Below, piece by piece: positions 24,718-32,621 of a DNA stretch of 64,000 bases. Each line of letters starts with the position of its first letter. Within the stretch, counting starts at the first letter, position 1. The position numbers and the translations under genes were made by a program. The DNA comes from Myxococcota bacterium (lineage in GTDB: Bacteria > Myxococcota > XYA12-FULL-58-9 > JALHOP01), in assembly GCA_022842935.1 (NCBI GenBank), contig JALHOP010000019.1, positions 1-64,000 on the forward strand. Reading direction: 5' to 3'. The notes under the pieces are model-generated. The model was given only the letters and a program-made list of their open reading frames with translations. It made no database searches and was not told the origin of the DNA.

Positions 24718-25692
24718 TCACATTCCACCCAGGAACGCACGATTCAGCCACCCGAGTATTCCGCGTGGCCGATAGCGCGGGCTTGCTAGTAAGCCTCGAA
24801 GATTCTCGCGCGCTTGCTCTTCGTATCGGTTGATGAAGTGCTGGGTTTGGAAGATGTTTGGGCGCTTCAACATGCTTTCGATGAAACGCGTTCGGCCGAA
24901 CACATAGCGACTCCATGGAATCGCGGCGTACTCTTCCGCGATAGCGTAGTCGTAGTCCATGAAGCGAAGGGGCTCGCGGCCGAGGATGGCCAGGTCGATA
25001 TCGGCCACCAGCGCGGCTGTGCTGGTTGTGTGCATCGTGCCACTCGTATGTGCTGTAGCGCTCACGCATTCTGCTGCTTCCTCGGCAGCGGTTCCAAGCC
25101 CAAGAAGCCGCCCGTCGGCGCGCAGCAGCTCGGCGCTACGCTCTTCGTTGTCGCTTGCGCCGGGGACGTAAACAGCGTCGTGGTACCAGAGTGCGAGCTC
25201 CGCGACGTCCGCTGTGCCTCGGGGTGCGCCGGCGGCGTCGACCTCGCGGAGGCAATCGTTGAGGTGCTCGAGGTTGTGGTAGCTGCGCTCGCCGCTCGAC
25301 CAAGCTCCGACGAGTCGCGTGAAGACCTCGCTTACCGGTTTTCCGCCCAGTCGCGCGACGAGCGCGGAGAAGCGCGCCGCCTCGCGGACCTGGTCCCATG
25401 GCGCTTGGCCAGCCCGCCAAATGCGGAAGATGCGCTCCGTCGTCGAGCCCATGGCAGCGATCACCTTGAGGTTATCGAATCCCGGCATCGCGCCCTGCAT
25501 GGTTATTAGGTCTTGCGCGTTGACCAGTGAGCCTGGGAGCTCGACCACGCTCGCCCTGGCGGCGAAGACCCAGAACAGGTCGTCCTGGAAGGGGCCATCC
25601 GAGGTGGTGCGAATCGCGACCTCTCGAACGTCGTTCCAGGGAATCAGTGTCTCGCCCGTACGAATGCCCGTGTCATCAATGAGGTTCATCAT
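24718..25692 (-). CDS. HD-superfamily phosphohydrolase-like protein with N-terminal beta domain
   Basis: The 324-residue protein has about 110 N-terminal residues that look like a PH-like or YcxB-like beta domain (strand-rich, LIPWNDVREVAI, ending in a helix), then a predicted metal-dependent HD domain (about 125-310) of the COG4339 type: RSYHNLEHL, ALWYHDAVY and DNEERSA carry the metal-binding His and Asp residues, followed by a late DIDLAILG. COG4339 proteins are untested phosphohydrolases. The N-terminal domain is unusual for the family. The start at 25692 (two adjacent ATGs) is set by the divergent TetR gene; the frame continues into it but is unlikely to be used. The shared gap holds a palindrome, so this gene is probably the TetR target. 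Confidence 0.75.
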   Translation of the reverse strand: MMNLIDDTGIRTGETLIPWNDVREVAIRTTSDGPFQDDLFWVFAARASVVELPGSLVNAQDLITMQGAMPGFDNLKVIAAMGSTTERIFRIWRAGQAPWDQVREAARFSALVARLGGKPVSEVFTRLVGAWSSGERSYHNLEHLNDCLREVDAAGAPRGTADVAELALWYHDAVYVPGASDNEERSAELLRADGRLLGLGTAAEEAAECVSATAHTSGTMHTTSTAALVADIDLAILGREPLRFMDYDYAIAEEYAAIPWSRYVFGRTRFIESMLKRPNIFQTQHFINRYEEQARENLRGLLASPRYRPRGILGWLNRAFLGGM

Positions 25693-25714
25693 GAGACGAT
25701 GGTGCGCGCCATAA

Positions 25715-25732
25715 ATTGGGTATACAACCAAT
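25715..25732. promoter_or_regulatory. Palindrome in the HD/TetR divergent region
   Basis: ATTGG (25715-25719) and CCAAT (25728-25732) flank GTATACAA, whose first six bases are themselves palindromic. The site lies two bases before the tetR ATG and about 23 bases upstream of the HD gene, so a bound TetR dimer could block both. TetR operators are typically 15-20 bp palindromes placed like this. Confidence 0.6.
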
Positions 25733-25734
25733 CT

Positions 25735-26286
25735 ATGGGACGACCGAACCTTAGGGAGCAGCGACGAGCGGAAATTGTCGAAGGTTTCGCGCGGGTGCTC
25801 GCGCAACACGGGTACGCGGGGTCTACGATTAACGCGATCGCGGACGAGACAGGTGTTGCACCAGGCCTTGTTCATCACTATTTCGCGAACAAAGCGGAGC
25901 TCCTCGATGGCTTGATCGCCATGCTCAGTGAGCGCTTCGCAAGGCGTGTGCGCGACAGTAACAGCCTCGACCCTTTGACCGCTTACATCGACGCCGCGCT
26001 GCGCCTCGATGGCGGTCCCGATACGGTGGCCGCGCGGTGTTGGGTTGGGGTACTCGCAGAAGCCGTGCGCGAACCGGCGTTGTTCGCACGCGTCCGCAAG
26101 CTTGTGGACGCAGAGCTCGACGTCCTTCAGCGGCGCTCGGGCGGCAGGCTGTCAGAGAAAGATGCGGGAGCGGTCCTCGCGTTCATCGTCGGCGCCCTGG
26201 TTCTAGGTGCCTTCGCGCCTCGCAAGACGGCGGGCTTTGCGGCGCCCGCGCTGCGTACTTTGGTTGATGCTCTTCACAAAACTTGA
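25735..26286 (+). CDS. TetR/BetI-type transcriptional repressor
   Basis: The 183-residue protein has the TetR N-terminal helix-turn-helix (about 10-55: STINAIADETGVAPGLVHHYF, shown in part, with the typical Tyr-Phe end), followed by a helical ligand-binding domain close to BetI in pattern (ARCWVGVLAEAV, about 95-110). ATG at 25735 (MGRPNLREQR) is the standard family start. An 18-bp palindrome lies two bases upstream, which suggests autoregulation and control of the divergent HD-domain gene. Ligand unknown. Confidence 0.9.
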   Translation: MGRPNLREQRRAEIVEGFARVLAQHGYAGSTINAIADETGVAPGLVHHYFANKAELLDGLIAMLSERFARRVRDSNSLDPLTAYIDAALRLDGGPDTVAARCWVGVLAEAVREPALFARVRKLVDAELDVLQRRSGGRLSEKDAGAVLAFIVGALVLGAFAPRKTAGFAAPALRTLVDALHKT

Positions 26287-26306
26287 GCGGCCAACTGGGT
26301 CGGCGG

Positions 26307-26744
26307 TCAAGCAGTGCCGCGTGGTTGCGCCACCGATGGGAGCAGCGCGCCAGGCACGCCGTGGCGCGCGGTGTAATCCTCGATGGCCTCCTGCACCGCG
26401 CGCCTGAACGCCAAGGGAGCGCCGATGGAAGGGAACGACTCACGCGTTCCTCCGCTGCCGATGAGTGTAATCGTGCCGCTGTTGAACATACGGCCCAGCA
26501 GGGACTGATCGACGCCGACAGACTCGACCTTGACGAGGTTGAGCTCGAGGGTCTTCCGGGTCAGCACGCCGGTCTTCATGATGACGCGACGGTCCGTTAC
26601 GGCGAACTCGGATGTGGCGCGTCGGATCCAAGGCGCCACGAACAGCGTCAACAAACCCGCAAGCGACAGAAACACCGACCAGTGCAAGCGGGCTCGGTGG
26701 GTGACCTTCTCATCGCGGAGCAGAACTTCGTCGACGTAGCTCAT
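26307..26744 (-). CDS. PH-domain (bPH2-type) membrane protein
   Basis: The 145-residue protein starts with a single transmembrane stretch (about 22-40, SVFLSLAGLLTLFV) and then a bacterial pleckstrin-homology domain with the diagnostic FAVTDRRVIMKTGVLTRKT and LVKVESVGVDQSLLGRMFNSG. Members of this family (YdbS/YvbH-like) are membrane-associated, of unclear role. ATG at 26744 has a GAGG site. It is convergent with tetR and follows the large EF-hand gene only 50 bases away on the other side, with no coupling visible. Confidence 0.88.
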   Translation of the reverse strand: MSYVDEVLLRDEKVTHRARLHWSVFLSLAGLLTLFVAPWIRRATSEFAVTDRRVIMKTGVLTRKTLELNLVKVESVGVDQSLLGRMFNSGTITLIGSGGTRESFPSIGAPLAFRRAVQEAIEDYTARHGVPGALLPSVAQPRGTA

Positions 26745-26793
26745 GGGCCTCTATTTGAACTACGCCGTGATCGCGAGCGCAATGGGCGACTGG

Positions 26794-28812
26794 TCATTCC
26801 GCGATGGCGGCGGTTGTCCCTTTGGCCCGGTATTCACGGACCAGCTCGAGGAATGCCCGGGCCTGATCATTGCCCCCATAACCCTCCTCTTGCTCGAGGA
26901 AGTCGATGACGGCCCGCGGTGGAATGGGAGGCAGGCCGAAGTGCGCGAGAAAGCCGACCATGCCTTTGTTGCCGCGCTTGGCGTAAACTCCGAGGAACTG
27001 AACCGACGTGGCTCCCATGGCGATGGCACGCATGCGATCGAGCTCCGTCAGCCTGCCGCTCTTCTGGCGGATGATCTCCATCACCACGTGAGCGGTGAGA
27101 ATGCCCGCGTACTCTTCGTCGCGCCGGTTGGTGTAAGCGGGGTTGAATTGGACGTGCCAGTGCGTGGGGGTCTTGCCATCGACGCTCGGGTTGCCGTTGG
27201 GTATGACGCGCACCACCTCGCCGGGACGCGGGTCGGGGATAGGGCCTGAGGCGACGATGTGATCCGCGAACTTGCGCCCGAGGTGGGACCTGCTTCTGCC
27301 CAGATCGACCTCGTGGTCGTGGTGGTAGAAGAGCGCGGTGTTTGCGCTCTCCACAGCGTTCAAAACCTTACTGGCATTGCGGCGGTGATAAACGTCGAAG
27401 TGTACGTCCGCGTGATCGCCTTCGTCGTTGTCGGCGCGGTTGTCGTTATCGAGATCTGCGTGCTGGCGGAGCTTACGGAACTCGCTACGCGAGAAGTAGG
27501 CGGCCTTGCCGACGCGCGAACGCACCCAAGCGAGTGACTCGCCGCGAACGATTCCTTCGAAGATCACGTCCAAAATCGGCTTGGCGTTGACGAAGATCGG
27601 TAGCAGCGAGCCAATGACCATGGCGTCGCGATGGCGATCGATGAGCTCATCGTAGTTCTGGATGGTTCGGCAGCCGTCCTGCACGATGAGCTTCGGAACA
27701 CGCGGTCGCGCCTTGGGACTATTGGTGATGGACTGCGTTCCGTTGCCCCCGAGCTGCCAGTGCCCGTCGTAGACGAGGACGTGGAGCTTCGGATCATTGA
27801 TCTTGGCGTAGAGGTTGTCCTCGCCTTGGGTGACCTCGACTTGAACCTTTAGCGGTGCCTTGGCGCCGCTCGGGTCCTTGATGACGCGCTCATAAACGCG
27901 GCGCGTGTCCTTGTCGTTCTTCGAGAGTAGGCGGAAGCCGCGGCTTCGGTAGTAGCCGACCACGCGACGCCAGAACTCCGGGTGAACGATCTCGCTGACA
28001 CGAAGTGGCTTCGTGCGGTTTTCCGTCCAGGCGTCGACGGGGAAGCGCGAGCGGACCGTGACCTCGATGAGCTCGAGCAAAGCGTACCGCTGCGGTGCAT
28101 CGAGGACCGCCTCGAAGCGGTCGGCGGCCAGGGCGATGTAGAACTCACGCATGGCGTCGTTCTGGAGCCGCGACAGGCCCCAGAGCACACGGTCGACGAC
28201 CAAGCTCTTCAGGCTGGAATCGCACACCCGCCCAAGGGCAATCATGAGGGCCATCGCTCCGGAGAACAACGCGTCCTTGTCGCGTGTCGGATTGCCCGTC
28301 GTGGCCGTATCGAGAGCTGCGGTGAGCTCCGAGCAGAGTCGCTTCTGCTGGCCCTTGGGAATGGCTTTTTTATTGAGCGCGGAGCTTAGCTCGCCTGCGA
28401 GGTCCATGGCGCGCGCGCTGGCTTCGAGACCCTCCGGACGCGCCCCGTCCAACGTGATCGAGCCCCGTGGCGAGATTGCTACCTGCCGGCCCTTGGCATC
28501 CTGGCCGAGGACGATCGGGCGAGCGCCGGCAACGGGTGTTTCAGCGACGAGCTCCCTCGGCTCGAGCCGAAAGATTCGCGTCTCGGCCACTTGGCGCGGT
28601 GGAGCCTCAACGAAGCGCAGGAGCTCCTTTCCCGAGCGTGGCACCAATCCGAAGACGTCACGCACGGTCTCCCGGAGCACGGGATTGCGACCCAGACGCC
28701 TCGCTGTCTTGACGGCCTCGCTCGAGCTGATGCCGCCACTGCCATCGCGGTCGATGCGGACGTAGAGATCGGTAGCGCGCTGGTTGAGAACGGTTCGCGA
28801 ATAGGCAACCAT
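26794..28812 (-). CDS. EF-hand protein with possible clan-CD (caspase-like) core
   Basis: The 672-residue protein has a perfect EF-hand loop near its start (DRDGSGGISSSE, D21-E32), a helical middle, and an alpha/beta region where a hydrophobic strand leads to YDGH with H351 (KLHVLVYDGHWQLGG) and a second to DGC with C381 (KLIVQDGCRT). This His/Cys layout resembles caspase, gingipain and CHAT peptidases, although the usual His-Gly order is Gly-His here. A His/Asp-rich stretch follows (about 470-500). No signal peptide. I chose ATG at 28812; TTG at 28875 would add 21 residues. Neither has a clear ribosome site. The whole protein is otherwise unknown to me; the peptidase idea is tentative. Confidence 0.65.
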   Translation of the reverse strand: MVAYSRTVLNQRATDLYVRIDRDGSGGISSSEAVKTARRLGRNPVLRETVRDVFGLVPRSGKELLRFVEAPPRQVAETRIFRLEPRELVAETPVAGARPIVLGQDAKGRQVAISPRGSITLDGARPEGLEASARAMDLAGELSSALNKKAIPKGQQKRLCSELTAALDTATTGNPTRDKDALFSGAMALMIALGRVCDSSLKSLVVDRVLWGLSRLQNDAMREFYIALAADRFEAVLDAPQRYALLELIEVTVRSRFPVDAWTENRTKPLRVSEIVHPEFWRRVVGYYRSRGFRLLSKNDKDTRRVYERVIKDPSGAKAPLKVQVEVTQGEDNLYAKINDPKLHVLVYDGHWQLGGNGTQSITNSPKARPRVPKLIVQDGCRTIQNYDELIDRHRDAMVIGSLLPIFVNAKPILDVIFEGIVRGESLAWVRSRVGKAAYFSRSEFRKLRQHADLDNDNRADNDEGDHADVHFDVYHRRNASKVLNAVESANTALFYHHDHEVDLGRSRSHLGRKFADHIVASGPIPDPRPGEVVRVIPNGNPSVDGKTPTHWHVQFNPAYTNRRDEEYAGILTAHVVMEIIRQKSGRLTELDRMRAIAMGATSVQFLGVYAKRGNKGMVGFLAHFGLPPIPPRAVIDFLEQEEGYGGNDQARAFLELVREYRAKGTTAAIAE

Positions 28813-29072
28813 GGTTTTCGCTGGGATGGGGTCGACGGCCGAAGCTTGCTGTTCCGCGCGTGGATGCGCAGGCAAACTGGTGACCGCTTTTGGGGGGACT
28901 GCGATATTTCGGCGAAAGCGCCCCTGCGGTTGTCCTCAAAACGCCGTGACTCAGCGTCATGAAATGCCTGGCGCGGAACGGGGCCAGTGTGGAGGTGCCG
29001 GAGATCGTGGCCCAATTTGGGCAATTGACCGTCATCGCGGTCACGCCCAGGTTGTTCCTCAGGGGGAACATC

Positions 29073-29270
29073 ATGGCGATGCAGCCACAAAATCCGCAGA
29101 AGCAGGGAAGTAAAGAGGACAATCAGGGCAACCGTGACCAGGCTCAAAGGAGCCCAGGCCGTGACCAGTCGGCCGGCGACACACGGACGCAGGGCCGGCA
29201 GCCTACGACGCGTGAGGAGGACGAGCAGCGTCGCGACGAGGAGCGCATCGGCTCGAAGGATGACGAGTAG
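29073..29270 (+). CDS. Small, very hydrophilic disordered protein
   Basis: The 65-residue product is made almost only of Gln, Asp, Glu, Arg, Lys, Gly and Ser, with no hydrophobic core, and resembles small stress or hydrophilin-like proteins. ATG at 29073 is chosen because AGGGGGA lies five bases upstream; MAMQPQNPQKQ begins the protein. An 11-bp hairpin follows the stop, which supports a real monocistronic gene. Function unknown. Confidence 0.65.
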   Translation: MAMQPQNPQKQGSKEDNQGNRDQAQRSPGRDQSAGDTRTQGRQPTTREEDEQRRDEERIGSKDDE

Positions 29271-29284
29271 CTCAATGGAGCCAC

Positions 29285-29321
29285 GGGGAGCGCGCGCCGC
29301 TTGGGTGAGTGCGCGCTCCCC
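29285..29321 (+). terminator. Strong 11-bp hairpin
   Basis: GGGGAGCGCGC (29285-29295) and GCGCGCTCCCC (29311-29321) are exact reverse complements around 15 bases, fourteen bases after the small-protein stop. No T-run follows, as is common in high-GC genomes. Confidence 0.6.
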
Positions 29322-29435
29322 TGTGCTGCTCGGCTGGTGTCCGGCCGACGTCGCGTGTGCCACGAGGTCGCCGCAACACGCGGTCACTCGCCTCGATAAC
29401 TGCACGGCACCAATCCGGTCCTGGAGTTGCCGCCA

Positions 29436-30104
29436 ATGACAGTCGAATCCACCGCGCGCCTTGCTCTCGTGTCGACTCGGGGCAGCAGGGGTGTGACCGG
29501 CTTGGCCCGTATCGCGGGAGCGACCAGCCGCGACCCCGGTCAGGCCGTGACGCTGACCCTCGAGCGCACGAGTGCCACTGAAGCGATTCTCGCGGGCGGG
29601 GTCAGCAAGTGGGACAACGGACGTACGGCCCTGAAGATGACGCGCAGCGGGCGTCAGGTCACGATCACCGGCACCATCGGATTCGAGCCGATGTTCAGGA
29701 CCGTTGAGCTACGCATCGAACAGCAGACCTTCGACCGGTCAATCGTCACGGGTCAGCTCTGCGGCCGGGATTTGAACCTAACCATCGCGCGAGCCGCTGG
29801 GCTGACCACCATCGTAGGCAAGCTCGGCGCCTACGAGCAGTCGTCGATTGGCAGCGTCAATCTCTCTGTCCGCGATCATGGTGACATTCGGCTCATCGAG
29901 GGCTCGACGAGTCGACAGTCGGAGGGACGCGTGAAGCTCGAGCAAGTGCGCGACGGCGATACGTGGAAGACGACGGGCAGGCTTGGTGGCTGGGACGTCA
30001 CTGAGCTATCCCACCCCGCGACCATGCGCGATCTCGAGCTCTTCGACACGACGTTGCTCATTGTGTTGACCCAGGCAGTGCGGCGGTGGATTCAGAAGAT
30101 CTAG
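29436..30104 (+). CDS. Beta-rich protein, unknown
   Basis: The 222-residue protein alternates short strands with Thr, Val and Gly (for example VTITGTIG and LTTIVGKLG) and has no helix-rich part, so it is probably a beta-sandwich or beta-helix-like fold. There is no signal peptide or catalytic motif I recognise. ATG at 29436 has GGAG nine bases upstream; TTG at 29427 is an alternative. Three bases separate its stop from the next gene, so the two are likely co-transcribed. Confidence 0.6.
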   Translation: MTVESTARLALVSTRGSRGVTGLARIAGATSRDPGQAVTLTLERTSATEAILAGGVSKWDNGRTALKMTRSGRQVTITGTIGFEPMFRTVELRIEQQTFDRSIVTGQLCGRDLNLTIARAAGLTTIVGKLGAYEQSSIGSVNLSVRDHGDIRLIEGSTSRQSEGRVKLEQVRDGDTWKTTGRLGGWDVTELSHPATMRDLELFDTTLLIVLTQAVRRWIQKI

Positions 30105-30107
30105 AGC

Positions 30108-30524
30108 ATGACGCACGCGGCGGAGTTCCCCAGCTTCCACATCGACGAGTCAGCAGCGCCCTTAATCCTCGTCACTTTCCCGGACGTCGCGACGGTCGAG
30201 GAAATCCCCGCGCTCTTCGAGGCATACCGACGCATCGCCGCACAACATCCGCGCGTCGCTTGGGTCGTCGATCTGCGCCGGTTCAATCCAATCCTGGCCC
30301 CGGCCAAGGCGCGACGTGCCTTTGCCGACAACTTCGAGCAGAGCCGCGCCATCATCGAGTCGTCCGCAGTGTGCGAGGCGCGCGTCATCGAATCCGCGAT
30401 TATGCGCGGCGTCGTGACGGCGCTCGATTGGCTCATCGGGCACAAGTATCCACGCCGCACCTTCGCCACCCTTATCGCGGCGAAGGACTGGGCGCGGACG
30501 ATGTTGGGCCCCTCCGCGCGCTGA
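30108..30524 (+). CDS. STAS/SpoIIAA-like small protein
   Basis: The 138-residue protein reads as alternating strand and helix: ILVTFPDVATVEEIPALFEA, then VAWVVDLRRFNP, then helix, then VCEARVIESA and a C-terminal helix. The core V-V-D-L-R is like the central strand of STAS and SpoIIAA-like (DUF3478) domains. No phosphorylatable Ser is obvious at the usual site. The start follows the previous stop by three bases. A similar architecture occurs at 37905-38342. Such proteins may bind lipids, nucleotides or signalling partners; no function is known here. Confidence 0.55.
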   Translation: MTHAAEFPSFHIDESAAPLILVTFPDVATVEEIPALFEAYRRIAAQHPRVAWVVDLRRFNPILAPAKARRAFADNFEQSRAIIESSAVCEARVIESAIMRGVVTALDWLIGHKYPRRTFATLIAAKDWARTMLGPSAR

Positions 30525-30527
30525 CGT

Positions 30528-31286
30528 TCAGCTCTTGGCGCACGAAGCTGGCGCGGTACCCTTGGCCTTTAGCAAGTCGCACAGACCCTTGCGCTGGTCA
30601 GGCTGTGCCTTGTCCGCTGCGGCGGCCACGGCGGGCTGGAGGTCGGCCCCGCACGTGTCGTTGACGAGCTTGGTCAGCTCATCTCTCCACACGTCCCCTT
30701 CGCCAGCGGTTTCGATGACCGCGTTGTGCAGTGCTCCGTCCTTGCATGCGACCCCTGGCTGGCGCTGCGCTGCTTCGACGTAAAGCGGGATCGTCGTCGA
30801 CTCGACCAAAAGATTGCTCACCATCTTCGCCGCTGCCAGCGGAAGCTCCGCGGTCTCGGGATCGTCGGCGACGAACTTCTTCAGAGACTGCAGCCACGGA
30901 TCATCGTATCCGCTATGGCGGTAGTCGCTGTAGGTAGCCTTGTACGCTTTGATGCCCACCTCCATGCGCTTCTCGCGGTAGACCTTGGACTTGCCGATGG
31001 TCGGGTACTGCTGCTTCACGCCGTCTAGCGTCGCCAGGGTGCCGTCGAGCCGGTACTCCTCAGGCTTGATGGCGTCCATGAGGTGAACGACAGCCTTCTC
31101 GCCAAGCGCTTGCCACTCTTCGTCGCGCTCTGTGGGCTCGACGGTGCCGAGACGCGTGTAGAGCTCTTGCCAAGCCTCTTGCTTCTCGAGGGCCTTGAGC
31201 TGAGCCATTTCTTTGGACGACTGCTTTTGCGTGCCGGCGCAACCGGCCGCGAGGGTGAAAGCTACGACACACGAAATCTTACGCAT
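30528..31286 (-). CDS. Lipoprotein, helical, unknown
   Basis: The 252-residue product carries a lipoprotein signal (FTLAAGC) near residue 15. The mature part is helical and charged, with scattered Trp and several Cys, including one three residues from the C terminus. It resembles other small myxobacterial lipoproteins of unknown role. ATG at 31286 fits the signal best; an open frame continues upstream without one. It is convergent with the STAS-like gene, with only three bases between. Confidence 0.72.
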   Translation of the reverse strand: MRKISCVVAFTLAAGCAGTQKQSSKEMAQLKALEKQEAWQELYTRLGTVEPTERDEEWQALGEKAVVHLMDAIKPEEYRLDGTLATLDGVKQQYPTIGKSKVYREKRMEVGIKAYKATYSDYRHSGYDDPWLQSLKKFVADDPETAELPLAAAKMVSNLLVESTTIPLYVEAAQRQPGVACKDGALHNAVIETAGEGDVWRDELTKLVNDTCGADLQPAVAAAADKAQPDQRKGLCDLLKAKGTAPASCAKS

Positions 31287-31428
31287 GCGCCACCGTACAA
31301 CGTGATCGGGAGTCGATGCCAAGCCCTGCGCGCGATCAAGGGCTAGGGTACGGCCGAGCGCGTGTCGCATGGCTCGCTAGACGCCTCGACAATACCTCGG
31401 CGCGGACAGCGAGGTACCTGGGTACGCT

Positions 31429-31950
31429 CTAGCGTCGGAACCATCCGGCGACGGTTCTTCTCACCTCCGCGCTGAGGTTGCGAACCGCCTTGACCAGTGG
31501 AAACGCCTTCACTGCGTCCATGATCGCGGTCTTCCACGGCACCCACCAAGCGTACAGGCGGCTGAACCACGGGATCTGTAGGAGCTGGGGTTTCGTCACG
31601 TGGAAGAGGCGGGCGACGACTGCGGTTCCGACGAGCTTGGCGCCGACGATGACGCCGACGCCGGCGATTGGATGCCCGAGCGCTATGAGCTTCAGTGCGC
31701 CAAGCTTCACTGGCAAGAGCGCTGCTGCTGGTGTCGCGTAGGTGAAGAGAGCGCCGTAGGGGGGCAGGCCCGCGATGAATCGTTCGATGGCCTTGAGCGG
31801 ACTGTGCCGGACAAGCCAACCAAGCGCGCGCTGCAGCGGCTCCCAGCCCCACTCTTCGAAGAGAACGATGGGCGCGAGGAGGACCTGAGCAAGAATACGA
31901 AACGGCGTGGTCCATCGTCGCTTTCGCGGAGTGCTTTCATGCCTGCCCAT
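31429..31950 (-). CDS. Membrane protein of unknown function
   Basis: The 173-residue protein has likely membrane-inserting helices at about 20-38, 65-85 and 90-110, several Trp/Pro residues at their ends, and a basic C terminus (TVAGWFRR). I recognise no family. ATG at 31950 gives the protein its basic, TM-ready start. It is transcribed away from the GreA-like gene's partner region and is not clearly part of an operon. Confidence 0.6.
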   Translation of the reverse strand: MGRHESTPRKRRWTTPFRILAQVLLAPIVLFEEWGWEPLQRALGWLVRHSPLKAIERFIAGLPPYGALFTYATPAAALLPVKLGALKLIALGHPIAGVGVIVGAKLVGTAVVARLFHVTKPQLLQIPWFSRLYAWWVPWKTAIMDAVKAFPLVKAVRNLSAEVRRTVAGWFRR

Positions 31951-32109
31951 GAATGCCGATGGTATGCGGAACGCTAGGCTCGAGCCAGGAAGGCCGCAAG
32001 AATCGGTGCGGTCTTGCTGGCGCGTGAGCACGCCCCACTCGGAGTGTTCGGCGAGAACGCTTCGGCCTCGAGCGATGGAGCGCCGTGGTGATACTCGAGA
32101 GGTACAGTG

Positions 32110-32592
32110 CTACTCGACCGCGATGATGGCGAGGTCTTCTTCTCGGTCGCCTCTTTGGACGGCAAGTTCGTCCCCTGCGTAGGCGCCAACGAGGGCTTCC
32201 CCGAGGGGCGATGACGGCGTCACGATATCGATGGTCTCGGCATCGACCGTGACGCGCTGGCCACCCCCACCCGGAGCGATGAACACCCGACGCCTCCCGC
32301 GCGCGTCCGCGATGCTTACGAGCGCGGACAGCGCGACGGCGTCGGTGGGGGCAAAGGCCATAAGGGACATGGCGGCGACGTGTGCGCGCTCGGTCTCGAG
32401 GGCCTGGACACGCATGGCCTGACCGCGGGCGATGTACGACATCTCCGTCGAGCGCATGTCCTTGTCACTCTCCGCGCGATTTTCCTCGTGCGTGGCCGCC
32501 TCTTGCGAGGACTTCTGGGCATCGACGAGCGTCGCATGGGTTCTGTCCAACGCCGCGAGAATGCGCCTCTTGATCTCGGCCTTGTCGACCAT
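32110..32592 (-). CDS. GreA/GreB-like transcription factor
   Basis: The 160-residue protein has the Gre-factor build: an N-terminal helical coiled coil (about 1-85) and a C-terminal FKBP-like domain with TPSSPLGEALVGAYAGDEL (about 128-147), the signature that contacts the secondary channel of RNA polymerase. True GreA has two acidic residues at the coil tip for transcript cleavage; here the tip region contains several Glu and Asp residues (EENRAESDKD), so activity is possible. Length equals GreA. It may be a paralogue such as Gfh1 or Rnk-like factors. AGGT lies before the ATG. Confidence 0.85.
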   Translation of the reverse strand: MVDKAEIKRRILAALDRTHATLVDAQKSSQEAATHEENRAESDKDMRSTEMSYIARGQAMRVQALETERAHVAAMSLMAFAPTDAVALSALVSIADARGRRRVFIAPGGGGQRVTVDAETIDIVTPSSPLGEALVGAYAGDELAVQRGDREEDLAIIAVE

Positions 32593-32621
32593 GGGACCTC
32601 ATTTGCTACAAGCGCCCCCCG

